From the NCBI GenBank assembly GCA_030386875.1, contig CM059564.1, forward strand, positions 42,552,075-42,616,074: a stretch of DNA of 64,000 nt, given 5' to 3'. This document shows, in pieces, positions 11,293-21,161 of the stretch. A program made the translations under genes and the position numbers. Source of the DNA: Morinoia aosen. Its lineage: Eukaryota > Arthropoda > Malacostraca > Amphipoda > Talitridae. Numbering within the stretch: the stretch's first letter is position 1; the number at the start of each line of letters is the position of its first letter. The notes below the pieces were generated by a model. It saw only the letters and a program-made list of their open reading frames with translations, ran no database searches and was not told the origin of the DNA.

Positions 11293-13530
11293 TGTCACGA
11301 GATATCGCCCCTTCACCTCCTTGTTAACAATTCATTAACAAGAAGATCAGGTTCTCGGAATAGAGGAATGGCACACCTCCAGGCTATATACACAACACAA
11401 ATTAAATGAATTATAATCGGCAATTACAGTACATATACTAAAAATAAAGGTACTCACCGGGGATCGCTGACCCACTTACGCAGCGCATTTTCTGGGCGCC
11501 CTCCTTGGTGTTACGATTGATCGCTTCTAATATGGTGGGGCATGATACACAGGATGAACTATGCTTAACATTTATAATTTCCAGTTATACGTCATACAAA
11601 CATTAATGAGCGCACACACAATGAATGGTGTTAGGAATAATGCTAATTAAGTAATGAAATCAAATAGCATACGTCCAATGACTTACATCACATAATTACA
11701 CAGAAACATTGGCTGGCCAGCCTTTAACCGCAGATTGCTTATGCACCCAAACATAACACCAATAATGCCTACAATATCTCAGCGCCCCCAGCAGCCCAGT
11801 AGGCGAAGGTCACTTCAACCACAAAATTCGTCCGCGACTCGCTTCAGTTCAAAGGCCTATCTTATGCACTGTTCAGAAAATGTCTAGTGAGGACGTTATC
11901 TTGCTCATTTCGTTTCAGCATGTTCACACGTCGATTCCCTTCATTCGAGCTGATCAATCCTCAGATGTATGACTGAATTACCGTCCCGCCTGTCAAAGAT
12001 AAAAATTTAACTTGTTACTAAAAATTTAACTTGTTACTTTTTAAGCGCATCAATGACTGAATGACAATGAATTATCGCAATATTTTATCTCAACACTATC
12101 TTTACTCTTTCTTTTTTTTTTAAGAAATGCATGTCTTACCCTCCTTTCTAGTGTGGCATCTCCATGATCCATCAAATGACTCCCACGGTTTGTTATGTTT
12201 GATAAATTTCCCCTTAGTGAACGTGGTACCGGGAACACGTAAAATTTCCTCTCTGCAAGTGAAGCGAGAATGCATTAATTTCTGGATTACATTATAGCGT
12301 CAACTTTAGTGTAATTTTAAATATATGCAATAATCACTTTTCATTATATCTTTGAGCACGTTTGTTACCGCGAACACACCCGAGTTTTATCTTTATACTT
12401 CGCGTCGCGGCGTCGACTGTCGAACTGCCCTCCTGTTCATCACGATGTCTATCGTATATTTTGAGGGTTGTGCCCTTTCTCCTGTCCGACCAATCTGGTC
12501 CTTCTATTCGTGGACAGTGCCCGCCTACTGCTTCCCTGGTTATATGTTGGTTTCACTCTTTCCCACGCCCAGGCTCCTTCGAAACCGTTACTCCGTTCAC
12601 CCTCGCAGCTCAAGGGTCGCGATTTATGTGCGTTGAGAAAGCGACTTTGTTTGCGAATGGGTAGGCATTTTTCGATCGTCTCAAGTTTCCCAAGGGCTCG
12701 ACCGACAACACCCAATGTCAACAGCCGTCGTTCGAGCCATTAACTCTTATCGCTCCCCCTTAAACACACAGGCATAAAAGAAATCATACATGTTTAACCC
12801 TTTCGGTACGATTATTCAAATGGTTTGGGTAAAAACTTCCAGGGGAAAAAGTTGTCATTACCTTCAACTGTTAGTAAAATTGTCATAGTGTGGGTGCTTT
12901 TTGCTTAAGCAAGAGCCTACTTCTTCATTTTAATTTTAAAATTTTTGAATCTTTGAAGTTCTATGCTGGGCGACAAAAATTTTTGATGTTGAAAATTAAG
13001 TTTTTGTGTTTACGAAAAACTTATTTATAAGTTCTGGCCCGCATTTATCAAAAATAAACAAAGTTCAGTAAACTTGCTCAAGTTAAATGGAAAGGGTATT
13101 GAATGTGTTGCTCGGACCCTGTATAGCATGAACTTGCGCGTGCCTATGCTACAAGGTCCTATGGTAATTACAGGGTCCTAAGGTAACCTATGGTAATTTA
13201 CGTGTGCAGGCTTCTGGAATTGTTTAAGAAATAGTTTAATGAATGTTCGTAATTTCCCTAATTTTGTTATTTACTCCAAAATATTCCCTAACTAGTTAAA
13301 TTACTTTAAAACTAGGTTAGATGCCCTAAACTGGAAGCACTAGCCGACTTGGCACTGGAGTAGCCGTCAGTACCGAAAGGGTTAAGCGACATAAAAACAT
13401 TCATGTTGAAGCGACCCCTCTGTGCTGCTGGGGTTTACTGAGATCTTTCAACACACAACTTTTTACGCAATTACAAGAATTTTCATTTTAAATTCGCAAA
13501 ACTTTGATCATTCTGAACAGATTCTCGACA
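11293..13530 (-). repeat. 3' LTR, interrupted by a MITE
   Basis: Starts TGTCACGAG and ends TCTCGACA in plus-strand reading. It is 2,238 bp long because a 584-bp MITE plus its TTAA duplication is inserted; without these it matches the 1,649-bp 5' LTR closely. A local rearrangement near 11,968-12,040 (an AAAATTTAACTTGTTACT duplication) also distinguishes the copies. Plus-strand frames of 91-100 codons at 12,352-12,743 lie antisense to the element and recur in both LTRs only because the LTRs are near identical. Confidence 0.93.
12798..13381. mobile_element. piggyBac-like MITE inside the 3' LTR
   Basis: A 584-bp insertion with perfect 12-bp inverted ends, CCCTTTCGGTAC and GTACCGAAAGGG. It is flanked by TTAA on both sides (12,794-12,797 and 13,382-13,385). 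TTAA targets and CCC/GGG ends are the piggyBac signature. The other LTR holds a single TTAA at the equivalent place, giving a clean empty site and proving the boundaries. No ORF of transposase length is present. It inserted after the retrotransposon integrated. Confidence 0.92.
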
Positions 13531-13535
13531 GACGG

Positions 13536-13542
13536 CCCTCCT
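13536..13542 (-). promoter_or_regulatory. Candidate polypurine tract
   Basis: On the minus strand AGGAGGG lies 5 bp before the start of the 3' LTR, where the plus-strand cDNA primer is expected. The tract is short, so the call is tentative. Confidence 0.5.
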
Positions 13543-16106
13543 AGAGTTAAAAAAAATTGGCCTGACAATTTTTTTTGGATTAGCTTTCAGCTATTTATTG
13601 AATAATAAGTACTACAGTATGCAGCCAATATAAGACACACATGGTAAATTCTACTTAAGCACATTATCATCTAAACTTTGTTCCGCAGAAACAGGGTACC
13701 TTACAATTAACACTACAATCATTACTATCAGCCACAGCGTGATATATTGTGTCGTGTTCTTCTAACCGATGTATCTGTTTTTCCCGCCGAAGTAAAGTGC
13801 GTACTAAATACTTGAGTACTTAACCCTAATAACATTCACAAAATTTCACGGGCACCTTTCCCACTCCTCAGACATCCTAAAGTATCGATGATTTTATGTC
13901 TCGTAGTTTCAATTTACGCTTGCGTTTTCTGTTCTCCAAATCCTTGCCGCTGCAGTTGGCGGTTCGATGTTGACTCCTTTGGTATAGCTGACGAATTTGC
14001 TTTTCTTCCATGCCTCTCTTCTGGCATTTCAATAGCTTCACACGCGCGTTGAAGATGAGTGCTTAATTTCAGGAGGAAGTATTGCGAGCCCAATATGCAG
14101 ACTCGTATAAAATTTCTATACACCACATTACTACACGATTGCGTTCTGTAAGATGGATCATTATCACGATTCAAATTACCACTAAATCATGTCAAATGCA
14201 ATGTTTCACATACACTTTATGACGTTTATTCAAACTCAAATTTTTAATCGGCAGATTACTCATGAATGCCTATTCGTTGATCAGACGAATTGGCAGATCA
14301 GGAACTTATGTTGACCTGTCGAAGAATAAGAGTAGAAGCGTCGATAAATTTCATTTAATATAGTCTCCCTTCGCGATAGGGTTCCTAATCCCACGAAGCA
14401 ATGCTGAAGTATTCCGAGGCACAATCGTGCGCAGTGCACGCTGGTATCCTGTAGAATTTCCCTCAGTATTCCTTGACGTCGACGTGGAATCTGATAGACA
14501 CAATATAATATTTTATTTTCTCCGAGTGAACATTCTTATTTATGCGAGAATTTCGTGGGTAAATATTCTTTGAAGATCGTACGTATCATTTAAAGGCTAT
14601 CCGACGTAATCTCTTTTAATTTTTATTTCACGTATAAATAGAGATGCCTAAAAGTGCGGCTTCAATATTCCAATGTGATAATTTGCCTAGTCAAAATTCA
14701 CAGGAACTTGCATTCGAATTTCAGGAATGCCTTACCAGGCATAAATGTTGCGACGCAAACTCCACATTATTCAAGTCAGTTACAATACTCAACAATGCAA
14801 AGTACTGTCACTGTTTCATAAGAGTGCCCATTTTATAAAAGCATTTTTGAACGCTATTACAGTTTGGCACCCTAGAATAAATAATCTGCATTATTTTCAC
14901 TCCTTCTTCCGTCCTTACGCTGTTGCTGCGTCGTTCTGTGGTGTTTTCCACTTCGAAGCATGAGTGCTAATTAGTCGAGAACTCCTTCCTGCTCTAGCTT
15001 GTTAGTGGCCAGTTGGCTCAGCTACAGCTCAACCACAAGCGGCTCCGAGGTAATTACTTGTGCGTCCGGCGTCCTTCTTAAGCATGATGTGACATTTCCC
15101 GCTATACATTCGTCTTTGTCGCCTCTCACTGCAACGCTTGAATTTGGGCAGTCCTTTTAAACATCTCCAACGCAGGTGCAATGTGTTCCCCATGTCGTGT
15201 TGTTGTTCTATCTTCTTCGTTCTTGTAAATAATTACTTATATTCCACGTGATCCTTCCTTAATTTGCTGCTCATACGAGACGTATTCGTGTTATGCAATT
15301 GTTCCGGCCTGTTCTGTGCTGAAGTGCATACTACGCTAATCTACCAAGAAATTAATTCCTTAAGTCTGAAAAGAAATGTACTATACTTCTACAGAGTAAG
15401 AGGAGAATAATTCCTTCCGGAATACCGTGTTTACGATATTCTTTCAGGGCAAGAGTAAGACACAGAGTCAGAAATTCAACGCTACAGTACAAAAGAATAC
15501 GAAATTTCAATAAGACGCTAAACTTATTTTCCCCGTTGTGAAAATGAACGGTCTAAAGGTATAGATAAAATCAGCTAGCCTGAGATAGCCTCAGCCTAAG
15601 AACTTCTGATGAAACTTAATTCATTCGCTAGAGCTGTTTCGTATGAAGCGCGCACGCTTCACGAGAAGCTGGCGAGAATATAAGCATCCTACAAAGGAAA
15701 CAAAGTACTCCTCTTGAGAAACACACGAAGTTAACCTAATAAACGCTCAACTTCCCTTTACTTAGCAAGAGAGAAAATGAGAACTAAGCATAGTGTAAGA
15801 TTAGATCACTCAACAAGATTTTCGTCCAAGCGAAATTTTTTGTGAGCAAAGCAAGTTGGAGTTACATAACCTAGAGCATATTCCTATTGAACAAAGCATC
15901 ACACTCTAGTGAGTGAGATTAGATTTAATCACAGCTAGAATAACACAATTCTACTAAAGAACACATTTAGATTAAAGCAATGCAACGTTAAAAAAAAACT
16001 TACTCCTACGCAAGAGTTTTCAAAAATTAAACACACAAGAACACATCCCGCAAAGTCAAGTTGATGTATGATTTCAGTCCTCTGTAGTTCGTTTCTAGTT
16101 GGCGGT
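13543..16106 (-). other. Retrotransposon 3' non-coding internal region
   Basis: About 2.56 kb between the pol end and the polypurine tract. No sense-strand frame longer than about 86 codons is seen, and the longest (13,914-14,174) begins at TTG with no signal peptide or membrane anchor. There is thus no intact third gene. It may be untranslated sequence or a fully decayed envelope-type frame; I cannot tell which by eye. Confidence 0.7.
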
Positions 16107-16613
16107 TCACCTACACCGAGAACGTAAGTTATATTTTCGCTGAGTCACCGACGTAGCCTGTTCATTCGCAGCGTTTTCTAGCATATCTTCGTCCTCGCTG
16201 TCGATAGCTTCACATCCGGCATTTGGCGGCGCTGCGGCATTCTGGTTGCAGGGGTAAGCTTCACCTCTCAAGTGGGCAATTTTCAATCTATCGAGGTGAA
16301 CTCTTCTCTCGCAGTTACTATAGAGCGCCTTTATTGTGGCATTCGTCTCTGTTTTTACTGTAATCCGGTAAGGGCCGAGCCAGTCGGTAGGCCATGCATT
16401 TGCAACTTCAGCCTTTCCCGTTGGATTATGCAGCAACACAATATCGCCAACTTGCACCTGACTGTTCTTCACTCCGCGCTCCTTTAACTGCACCGATTTA
16501 TCGTGTGAGGCTTTAGATTTTACCTTCACCATGTTGAACGCATTGTGGAGTCGTAAGCTTACCTCGGCACTGTAATTCTCACCTAGAGAATAATCCATGC
16601 GAGGGGTTTTTAA
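16107..16613 (-). pseudogene. pol: pol 3' part: integrase C-terminal domain, after an in-frame TGA
   Basis: This segment continues pol in the same frame, separated only by the TGA at 16,614-16,616. It has the integrase C-terminal fold, with VQVGDIVLLHNPTG and the GPY/F-type motif WLGPYRI, then a charged tail ending NLRSRCR and a TGA stop. The first ATG is at 16,598, but nothing suggests independent initiation. The C-terminal domain helps bind DNA and choose targets, so a copy translated only to the TGA would lack it. The codon could be a nonsense mutation or a readthrough site; mutation is simpler because the preceding core is otherwise intact. Confidence 0.85.
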
Positions 16614-19600
16614 TCAGTCAACAACAGGAATTTCTGCATCCCTACCAAAGAATAAATAGAATGGAATTTCTTCAATGACGCTCTGGTAGCTGGTGTTCAG
16701 TGCCAGGCACGTCCAAGGAAGTGCATCAGGCCACGAGGATTGATCATTGGCGGCAAGGTGTGATAAAACAGTCTTGATATTCTGATTCTGCCGTTCCGTC
16801 ATTCCGTTTGATTGGGGATGATATGCTGATGTGTTGTAGTATTTTATTTTCAATTTTTCACACACATTTCTGAACAAAGCTGACGTGAACTCGGTTCCCC
16901 TGTCTGAGATGAGCGTCTTCGCTGGGCCGTACGTAGTCACGAATTGAGTTAACGCTTTCGTTACTTCCTCAGTTGTCTTGCTTCTGAGCGGAAACGCTGC
17001 AACATATCTACTAAAGTGATCGACCACGGTTAGGATGTACTTGTGTCCCTCGTTCGAGACAGGCATTTCAATTAAATCAACTCCTATTCTGTCCAGAGGC
17101 TTGTCAATTTCAGGGAATGAACCCATGCCAACACAAATGCGATTGTTGATCTTACGTTTCTGACATTGCATGCACGAATCGACGTACTTGTTAAGGTCAC
17201 GCGCCATGTTAATCCAGTACCCAAATTCTATGAGCTTTTTCCACGTTTTAGCACGACCTTGGTGTGCTCCAATTGTGCTATCATGCGCTAACGTTATTGC
17301 TGCTTCTCTCAGAGCGTCTGGCACCACGATCAGGTGCCTTGTTCTGCTAGGCTTGCGTTGCGTCTTCCTGAAATGCAAGATGCCTCCGTCAGTGAAGATT
17401 TCGGCTTTCAGAGCGAGACTTGGAGCGTCCCCTGATTTGTCACCTTCAAGATACCTCAGTACTGGCCCCCAAACGGGATCTTTCAATTGCTCTGCTCTCA
17501 CATTTTCTTTCTGCAACTTACTTTCCGCCTCTTGTACATTGGGAGTTTCATCTAACATCGTCGTGACGAACACTGTTTTAGGGGCTTCGTCGTCTCGATT
17601 TTCTTCTTCGTTATCGTTCGCAATATTTCTCGACAACGCGTCGGGAACCACGTTCTGAGCTCCTGGCCGATAAATCACCTCAAAATCATATTGAGAGAGT
17701 GTTAGGGCCCATCTCATAATTCTGTTGTTCTTGGTGTTTTTACCTTTGAACAAATATTTGAGAGCCGTGTGATCAGTAATCACAACAAATTTATTGCCGT
17801 ACAGGTAAGGTGAAAAGTGATTCACAGCCGCTACTACTGCTAATCCTTCACGTTCAGTGATTGAATAACGTTTTTCAGCATCATTGAATCTTTTGCTGAA
17901 GTATCCAATCGGTTGTTCCTTACCATTACATTTTTGCGCAAGGACCGCGCCAGAGCCCTCATTTGAGGCATCACAGCTCAAGTAATACGTCTCATTTAGA
18001 GAAGGCTTCTTCAGAACTGGAGCTTCTATCATGAGCTGCTTAAGTTTGCAGAAGGCTTGTTCGTGTTCTTCCTTCCACTGGAACCTTGCCCCCTTTTTAG
18101 TCAGCGCATTAAGGGGTGCAGCTGTTGCGGCAAAGTGCGCAATGAAGCGCCGGTAGAAATTAAGCGCTGCCACGAACGAGCGCACTTTACGTGCGGTAGT
18201 CGGCCTAGGGTAACTCTGCATTGCCTCCACGTTTTTGGGGTCTGGAATAAGTCCCTCACGACTGATGTAACATTCTAGGTACTTTACTTGTTTTTGTGCA
18301 AATTTGCACTTGTCCAAGCCTATTTTTACTCCGGCACATTGAAACTCGTGCAACACTTCCCTTAAATTTTCTAGGTGACTCTCAAAAGTCATAGAGTTAA
18401 CGCACACGTCGTCCAAGTAAATAGCGGCGAATTTTCCAAGTTGCCTTTTCAGAACATGACAAATTACTCTCTGGTACACTGATGTTGAGCACTTAAGTCC
18501 CATAGGTAGCCTAGAGAACTCGAAGTTGCCTTGTCGAGTTTGAAACGCCGTGTACTGCTTACTTTCTTCATCTAGCTCAATTTGATGGAAGGCTGATTTT
18601 GCATCGACAATGGAATAGTATTCTTTGCCAGCCACCTCCTCCAGTGTCCCTACAATGTGTGGAATCGGATAATGTTCGTTTATCACCCGCATGTTTACAG
18701 CTCGCAAATCAAGGCAAACTCTTTGGCCTCCTCCTGGCTTCTTTACGAGTACGAGCGGGTTTTTCCAAGCACTTGTACTCTCTTGCACAACTCCACTTTC
18801 GATCATCTCCGAGACCTTTTTATCAATAATTTCTTGGCTGGAGTACGGAAGACGCCATCCTTTCGTTTGAATTGGCCTGTAATCACTCAGCAAAATTTTG
18901 TATTTCACTCCTTTCACATGGCCAATATCCATCTCGTCTGCACTAATCGTCTTGTGATATTCCTTCAACAGGTTTCTGACTTGTCCTTGTTTTTCAGCAT
19001 CCAAGTGGCTGAGGTTAAGCTCATCAATTTGCTGAAAGCGCTTCTCTCTGCGGCAATTTTCTGCTTCGCTATTTTCCGCATTGTTTTCTTCTGCAGTTGC
19101 ATCTTCATTCGAGATTTCGTGGCATGTTGCAATTATTGCTCCTTCAGTCAGAGCGATTTCTTCGGCAAAAGGGTTAAGTACAGGCATCAAAACATACCCG
19201 TTTTGTACCTTTGCAGCGGTGGCTCCGACGTACGGCGCCCACTTAATTCTAGGCTCTAAAATTACTTCCTTCCCATCAAACTTGCCATCTGCTCGGCACT
19301 TCACCATGGTTTGCGCGCGAGGCTTCACTGTAATATCCTCAGCCAGAGTGACAGATGTTTCTTCCCTCGTTACACACAGAATTTTCGGAGAAGCGTGTCC
19401 TGGTGCTGAAAACATGTTCACGTAAGTGCCAAAGAATGATGCCCTACGTTTTCCGAAGTCTAGCTTTGCGTTGACTTTGTTCATTACTTCCACTCCTATT
19501 AGCATGTCTCCTGGGAATGCATTTTCCCGCACAACAAAACATCTCTGAACAATTTTCTGACCGTTAACTTTGATTGACACATTAATCTTTCCCAGCACCG

Positions 19601-19829
19601 GTACGGGTTCATCTCCAATTGTTTTTAATGCAGTCGATGTTCCTTTCACACTAGCATTTTTAATCCCCGCAACCACACGCTTTTTTACCAAGCATATATT
19701 TGCTCCGGTATCAAGAAGTGCGGTAACAGGTGTACCATTCACTTGGAGTATCACGCTGGGATTTATTAGTGAAGCTAACGGTCTCCTATTCCGTTTTTTG
19801 GCTGTCCTGCAAACTGTTGCACTCTGCAA
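16614..19829 (-). CDS. pol: Pol polyprotein (protease, RT, RNase H, integrase core)
   Basis: A 1,071-codon open frame. Its first codon is TTG and is not a true start: Pol is expected as a Gag-Pol fusion through the -1 frameshift at 19,793-19,799. Residues count from the frame's first codon. An aspartic protease has DTGA at 40-43. Reverse transcriptase follows with SIVDAKSAFHQI around D409 and YLDD at 471-474. RNase H shows D620 (LSCDAS), E661, D686 (ITDHTAL) and D730. Integrase has an HHCC zinc finger (H849, H856, C886, C889) and a catalytic triad D918, D976, E1012 with DDX35E spacing. All key residues are present. It processes Gag, makes cDNA and inserts it. The frame ends at an in-frame TGA before the integrase C-terminal domain. 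Confidence 0.95.
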   Translation of the reverse strand: MQSATVCRTAKKRNRRPLASLINPSVILQVNGTPVTALLDTGANICLVKKRVVAGIKNASVKGTSTALKTIGDEPVPVLGKINVSIKVNGQKIVQRCFVVRENAFPGDMLIGVEVMNKVNAKLDFGKRRASFFGTYVNMFSAPGHASPKILCVTREETSVTLAEDITVKPRAQTMVKCRADGKFDGKEVILEPRIKWAPYVGATAAKVQNGYVLMPVLNPFAEEIALTEGAIIATCHEISNEDATAEENNAENSEAENCRREKRFQQIDELNLSHLDAEKQGQVRNLLKEYHKTISADEMDIGHVKGVKYKILLSDYRPIQTKGWRLPYSSQEIIDKKVSEMIESGVVQESTSAWKNPLVLVKKPGGGQRVCLDLRAVNMRVINEHYPIPHIVGTLEEVAGKEYYSIVDAKSAFHQIELDEESKQYTAFQTRQGNFEFSRLPMGLKCSTSVYQRVICHVLKRQLGKFAAIYLDDVCVNSMTFESHLENLREVLHEFQCAGVKIGLDKCKFAQKQVKYLECYISREGLIPDPKNVEAMQSYPRPTTARKVRSFVAALNFYRRFIAHFAATAAPLNALTKKGARFQWKEEHEQAFCKLKQLMIEAPVLKKPSLNETYYLSCDASNEGSGAVLAQKCNGKEQPIGYFSKRFNDAEKRYSITEREGLAVVAAVNHFSPYLYGNKFVVITDHTALKYLFKGKNTKNNRIMRWALTLSQYDFEVIYRPGAQNVVPDALSRNIANDNEEENRDDEAPKTVFVTTMLDETPNVQEAESKLQKENVRAEQLKDPVWGPVLRYLEGDKSGDAPSLALKAEIFTDGGILHFRKTQRKPSRTRHLIVVPDALREAAITLAHDSTIGAHQGRAKTWKKLIEFGYWINMARDLNKYVDSCMQCQKRKINNRICVGMGSFPEIDKPLDRIGVDLIEMPVSNEGHKYILTVVDHFSRYVAAFPLRSKTTEEVTKALTQFVTTYGPAKTLISDRGTEFTSALFRNVCEKLKIKYYNTSAYHPQSNGMTERQNQNIKTVLSHLAANDQSSWPDALPWTCLALNTSYQSVIEEIPFYLFFGRDAEIPVVD

Positions 19830-20794
19830 TCAGCTCTTAGGTGCCCAAATTTTCCACAGTTGACGCACGGCGGTGGCACTGCTCTATACTGGGCTAAGTC
19901 CACTGCAGGTGCAGGTGGTACTTCCAGATGCGGCTGTGGCTCTCTTGCGTGGTATATTTGGTGCTGATGACTCCTAAGTCTGCCTTTTTCGCTCCAGTGG
20001 GGTGCTTCATAATTTCCTCTTCGATGATAAGGAGAGTGTCGTATCTGTCTGTTCCTTTCTCTCCAGGGTGGCACTTCATGGCGGTACCCTCTAGGCCGTT
20101 GTGGTGAATGCCGCATCGTATGGCCGACACGTGCAGTCTCATGCTGTGGCCTCCTCTCGCTTCGCTGCGCTCTCTCTCTCTCCGGTTCCCTCTTCTCTGT
20201 CGTTTCCCTTGGTACTGGTACTATCCGTCGATTTTCCACTTCGATTGCCATGTCCCTCAATTCTTGTACTGTCGTAGGTCTCGCATCACTTCGAAAGGGT
20301 CTTGTGATGTTCTCCCTTAATCCGAGCCACATCAAATCTACAAGGACTCGTTCCGGATGTTCCAGATAATTCTCGTTGTACAGCCTTTCCAGGCGCGTCA
20401 GGTACTCTGAAACTCCTTCTCGGCTTGTTTGCTTCTTGGTCACTATTTCAAACAGCGCTTGCGTCGGATGTTCTACTTGGTCGGCGTAGGAGCGCAGCCA
20501 TCTTTCTGCTTCTCGTAGGTTCGTTAGTGTACCAATTATTTTATTGCATTCCTTTGCCTCTTGTGGACCCAGGCATAGGAAGAAGGCATTCACCTGCTCG
20601 CTGTTATTCAGATTGCCCGTCAAAAACTTCAACCTCGCCATATGTTCCCCTACATCGTCGCCCCTCCTAAATTTGGCACCTATGGCTCCCAGGCAACTCG
20701 TTACCACGGGCATGTTTACTGCTTCCTCTTCGGGTCGTGGTGGCGTTGCTGGCGCATTTCTGCGGTCGTTGTTCCTTCTCCCGCTCGCAGGCAT
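19775..20794 (-). CDS. gag: Gag structural polyprotein
   Basis: A 339-codon frame from ATG at 20,794; the frame is open six codons further up, but with no earlier ATG. An N-terminal half rich in predicted helix (including a WLRSYADQV segment and LTRLERLYNE) resembles retrotransposon capsid domains. It is followed by a long Arg/Glu/His/Pro-rich basic linker and one CCHC zinc knuckle, CVNCGKFGHLRADC (C310, C313, H318, C323), for RNA binding. Gag forms the cytoplasmic particle that packages element RNA. It overlaps pol by 55 bp in a different frame, with the slippery heptamer 15 nt before its TAG stop. It appears intact. Confidence 0.92.
   Translation of the reverse strand: MPASGRRNNDRRNAPATPPRPEEEAVNMPVVTSCLGAIGAKFRRGDDVGEHMARLKFLTGNLNNSEQVNAFFLCLGPQEAKECNKIIGTLTNLREAERWLRSYADQVEHPTQALFEIVTKKQTSREGVSEYLTRLERLYNENYLEHPERVLVDLMWLGLRENITRPFRSDARPTTVQELRDMAIEVENRRIVPVPRETTEKREPERERAQRSERRPQHETARVGHTMRHSPQRPRGYRHEVPPWRERNRQIRHSPYHRRGNYEAPHWSEKGRLRSHQHQIYHAREPQPHLEVPPAPAVDLAQYRAVPPPCVNCGKFGHLRADCRVQQFAGQPKNGIGDR
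19793..19799 (-). promoter_or_regulatory. -1 ribosomal frameshift site AAAAAAC
   Basis: On the minus strand the heptamer A AAA AAC is read by gag as AAA then AAC. Slipping back one base gives AAA AAA and then CGG, which is exactly the pol frame. This is the canonical X XXY YYZ arrangement, five codons before the gag stop. I did not verify a downstream stem-loop or pseudoknot. Confidence 0.85.
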
Positions 20795-21161
20795 AGTGTC
20801 GATCTTCTCCAATTCACTTTCTCCAAAAACTCAAAATTTTGCGATCACTCAAATGTTTTCCACACCTACTCACGGTAAAACTTTTACTGAAACTTTGAAA
20901 TTAATCGAGTGAACACACCAGAATTTTCTCACTCAAACTTATCACTTTTATAACCACTTTCACTTTCTTGATCTATATGGCCGTGTGCTTGCTGGCTTCT
21001 CACACCGGAACACAGAAAATCATCACTACGAGACATGTACCTCTACTGAATTTCTGTACGTTTTGCACATGAAATAATAAACGCAAAAAAACACAATGCA
21101 ACTGCTATACTACACTCGCAAAATATTACAAAGCGATCGTGTTGATCTCACCAAATTATGA
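20795..21161 (-). other. Retrotransposon leader with candidate primer binding site
   Basis: Untranslated leader between the 5' LTR and gag. On the minus strand TGGTGAGATCAAC begins at 21,153, 8 bp inside the LTR border, where a tRNA primer complement (starting TGG) is expected. I could not match it securely to a particular tRNA. Confidence 0.55.

Noticed and set aside
12352-12743. Plus-strand ORFs of 91-100 codons repeated at 22,220-22,611
   Set aside because: They lie antisense in the LTRs, and their presence in both copies follows from LTR identity. The overlapping frames are equally intact, so no coding constraint is shown.
13914-14174. Possible envelope gene in the retrotransposon
   Set aside because: 86 codons from TTG, with no signal peptide, cleavage site or membrane anchor.
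17170-19863. Plus-strand ORFs across the retrotransposon (up to 200 codons)
   Set aside because: Antisense shadows of pol, whose catalytic motifs are all on the minus strand.
21140-21153. Assigning the primer binding site to a specific tRNA
   Set aside because: TGGTGAGATCAAC matched no tRNA 3' end that I could recall with confidence; left as candidate site only.
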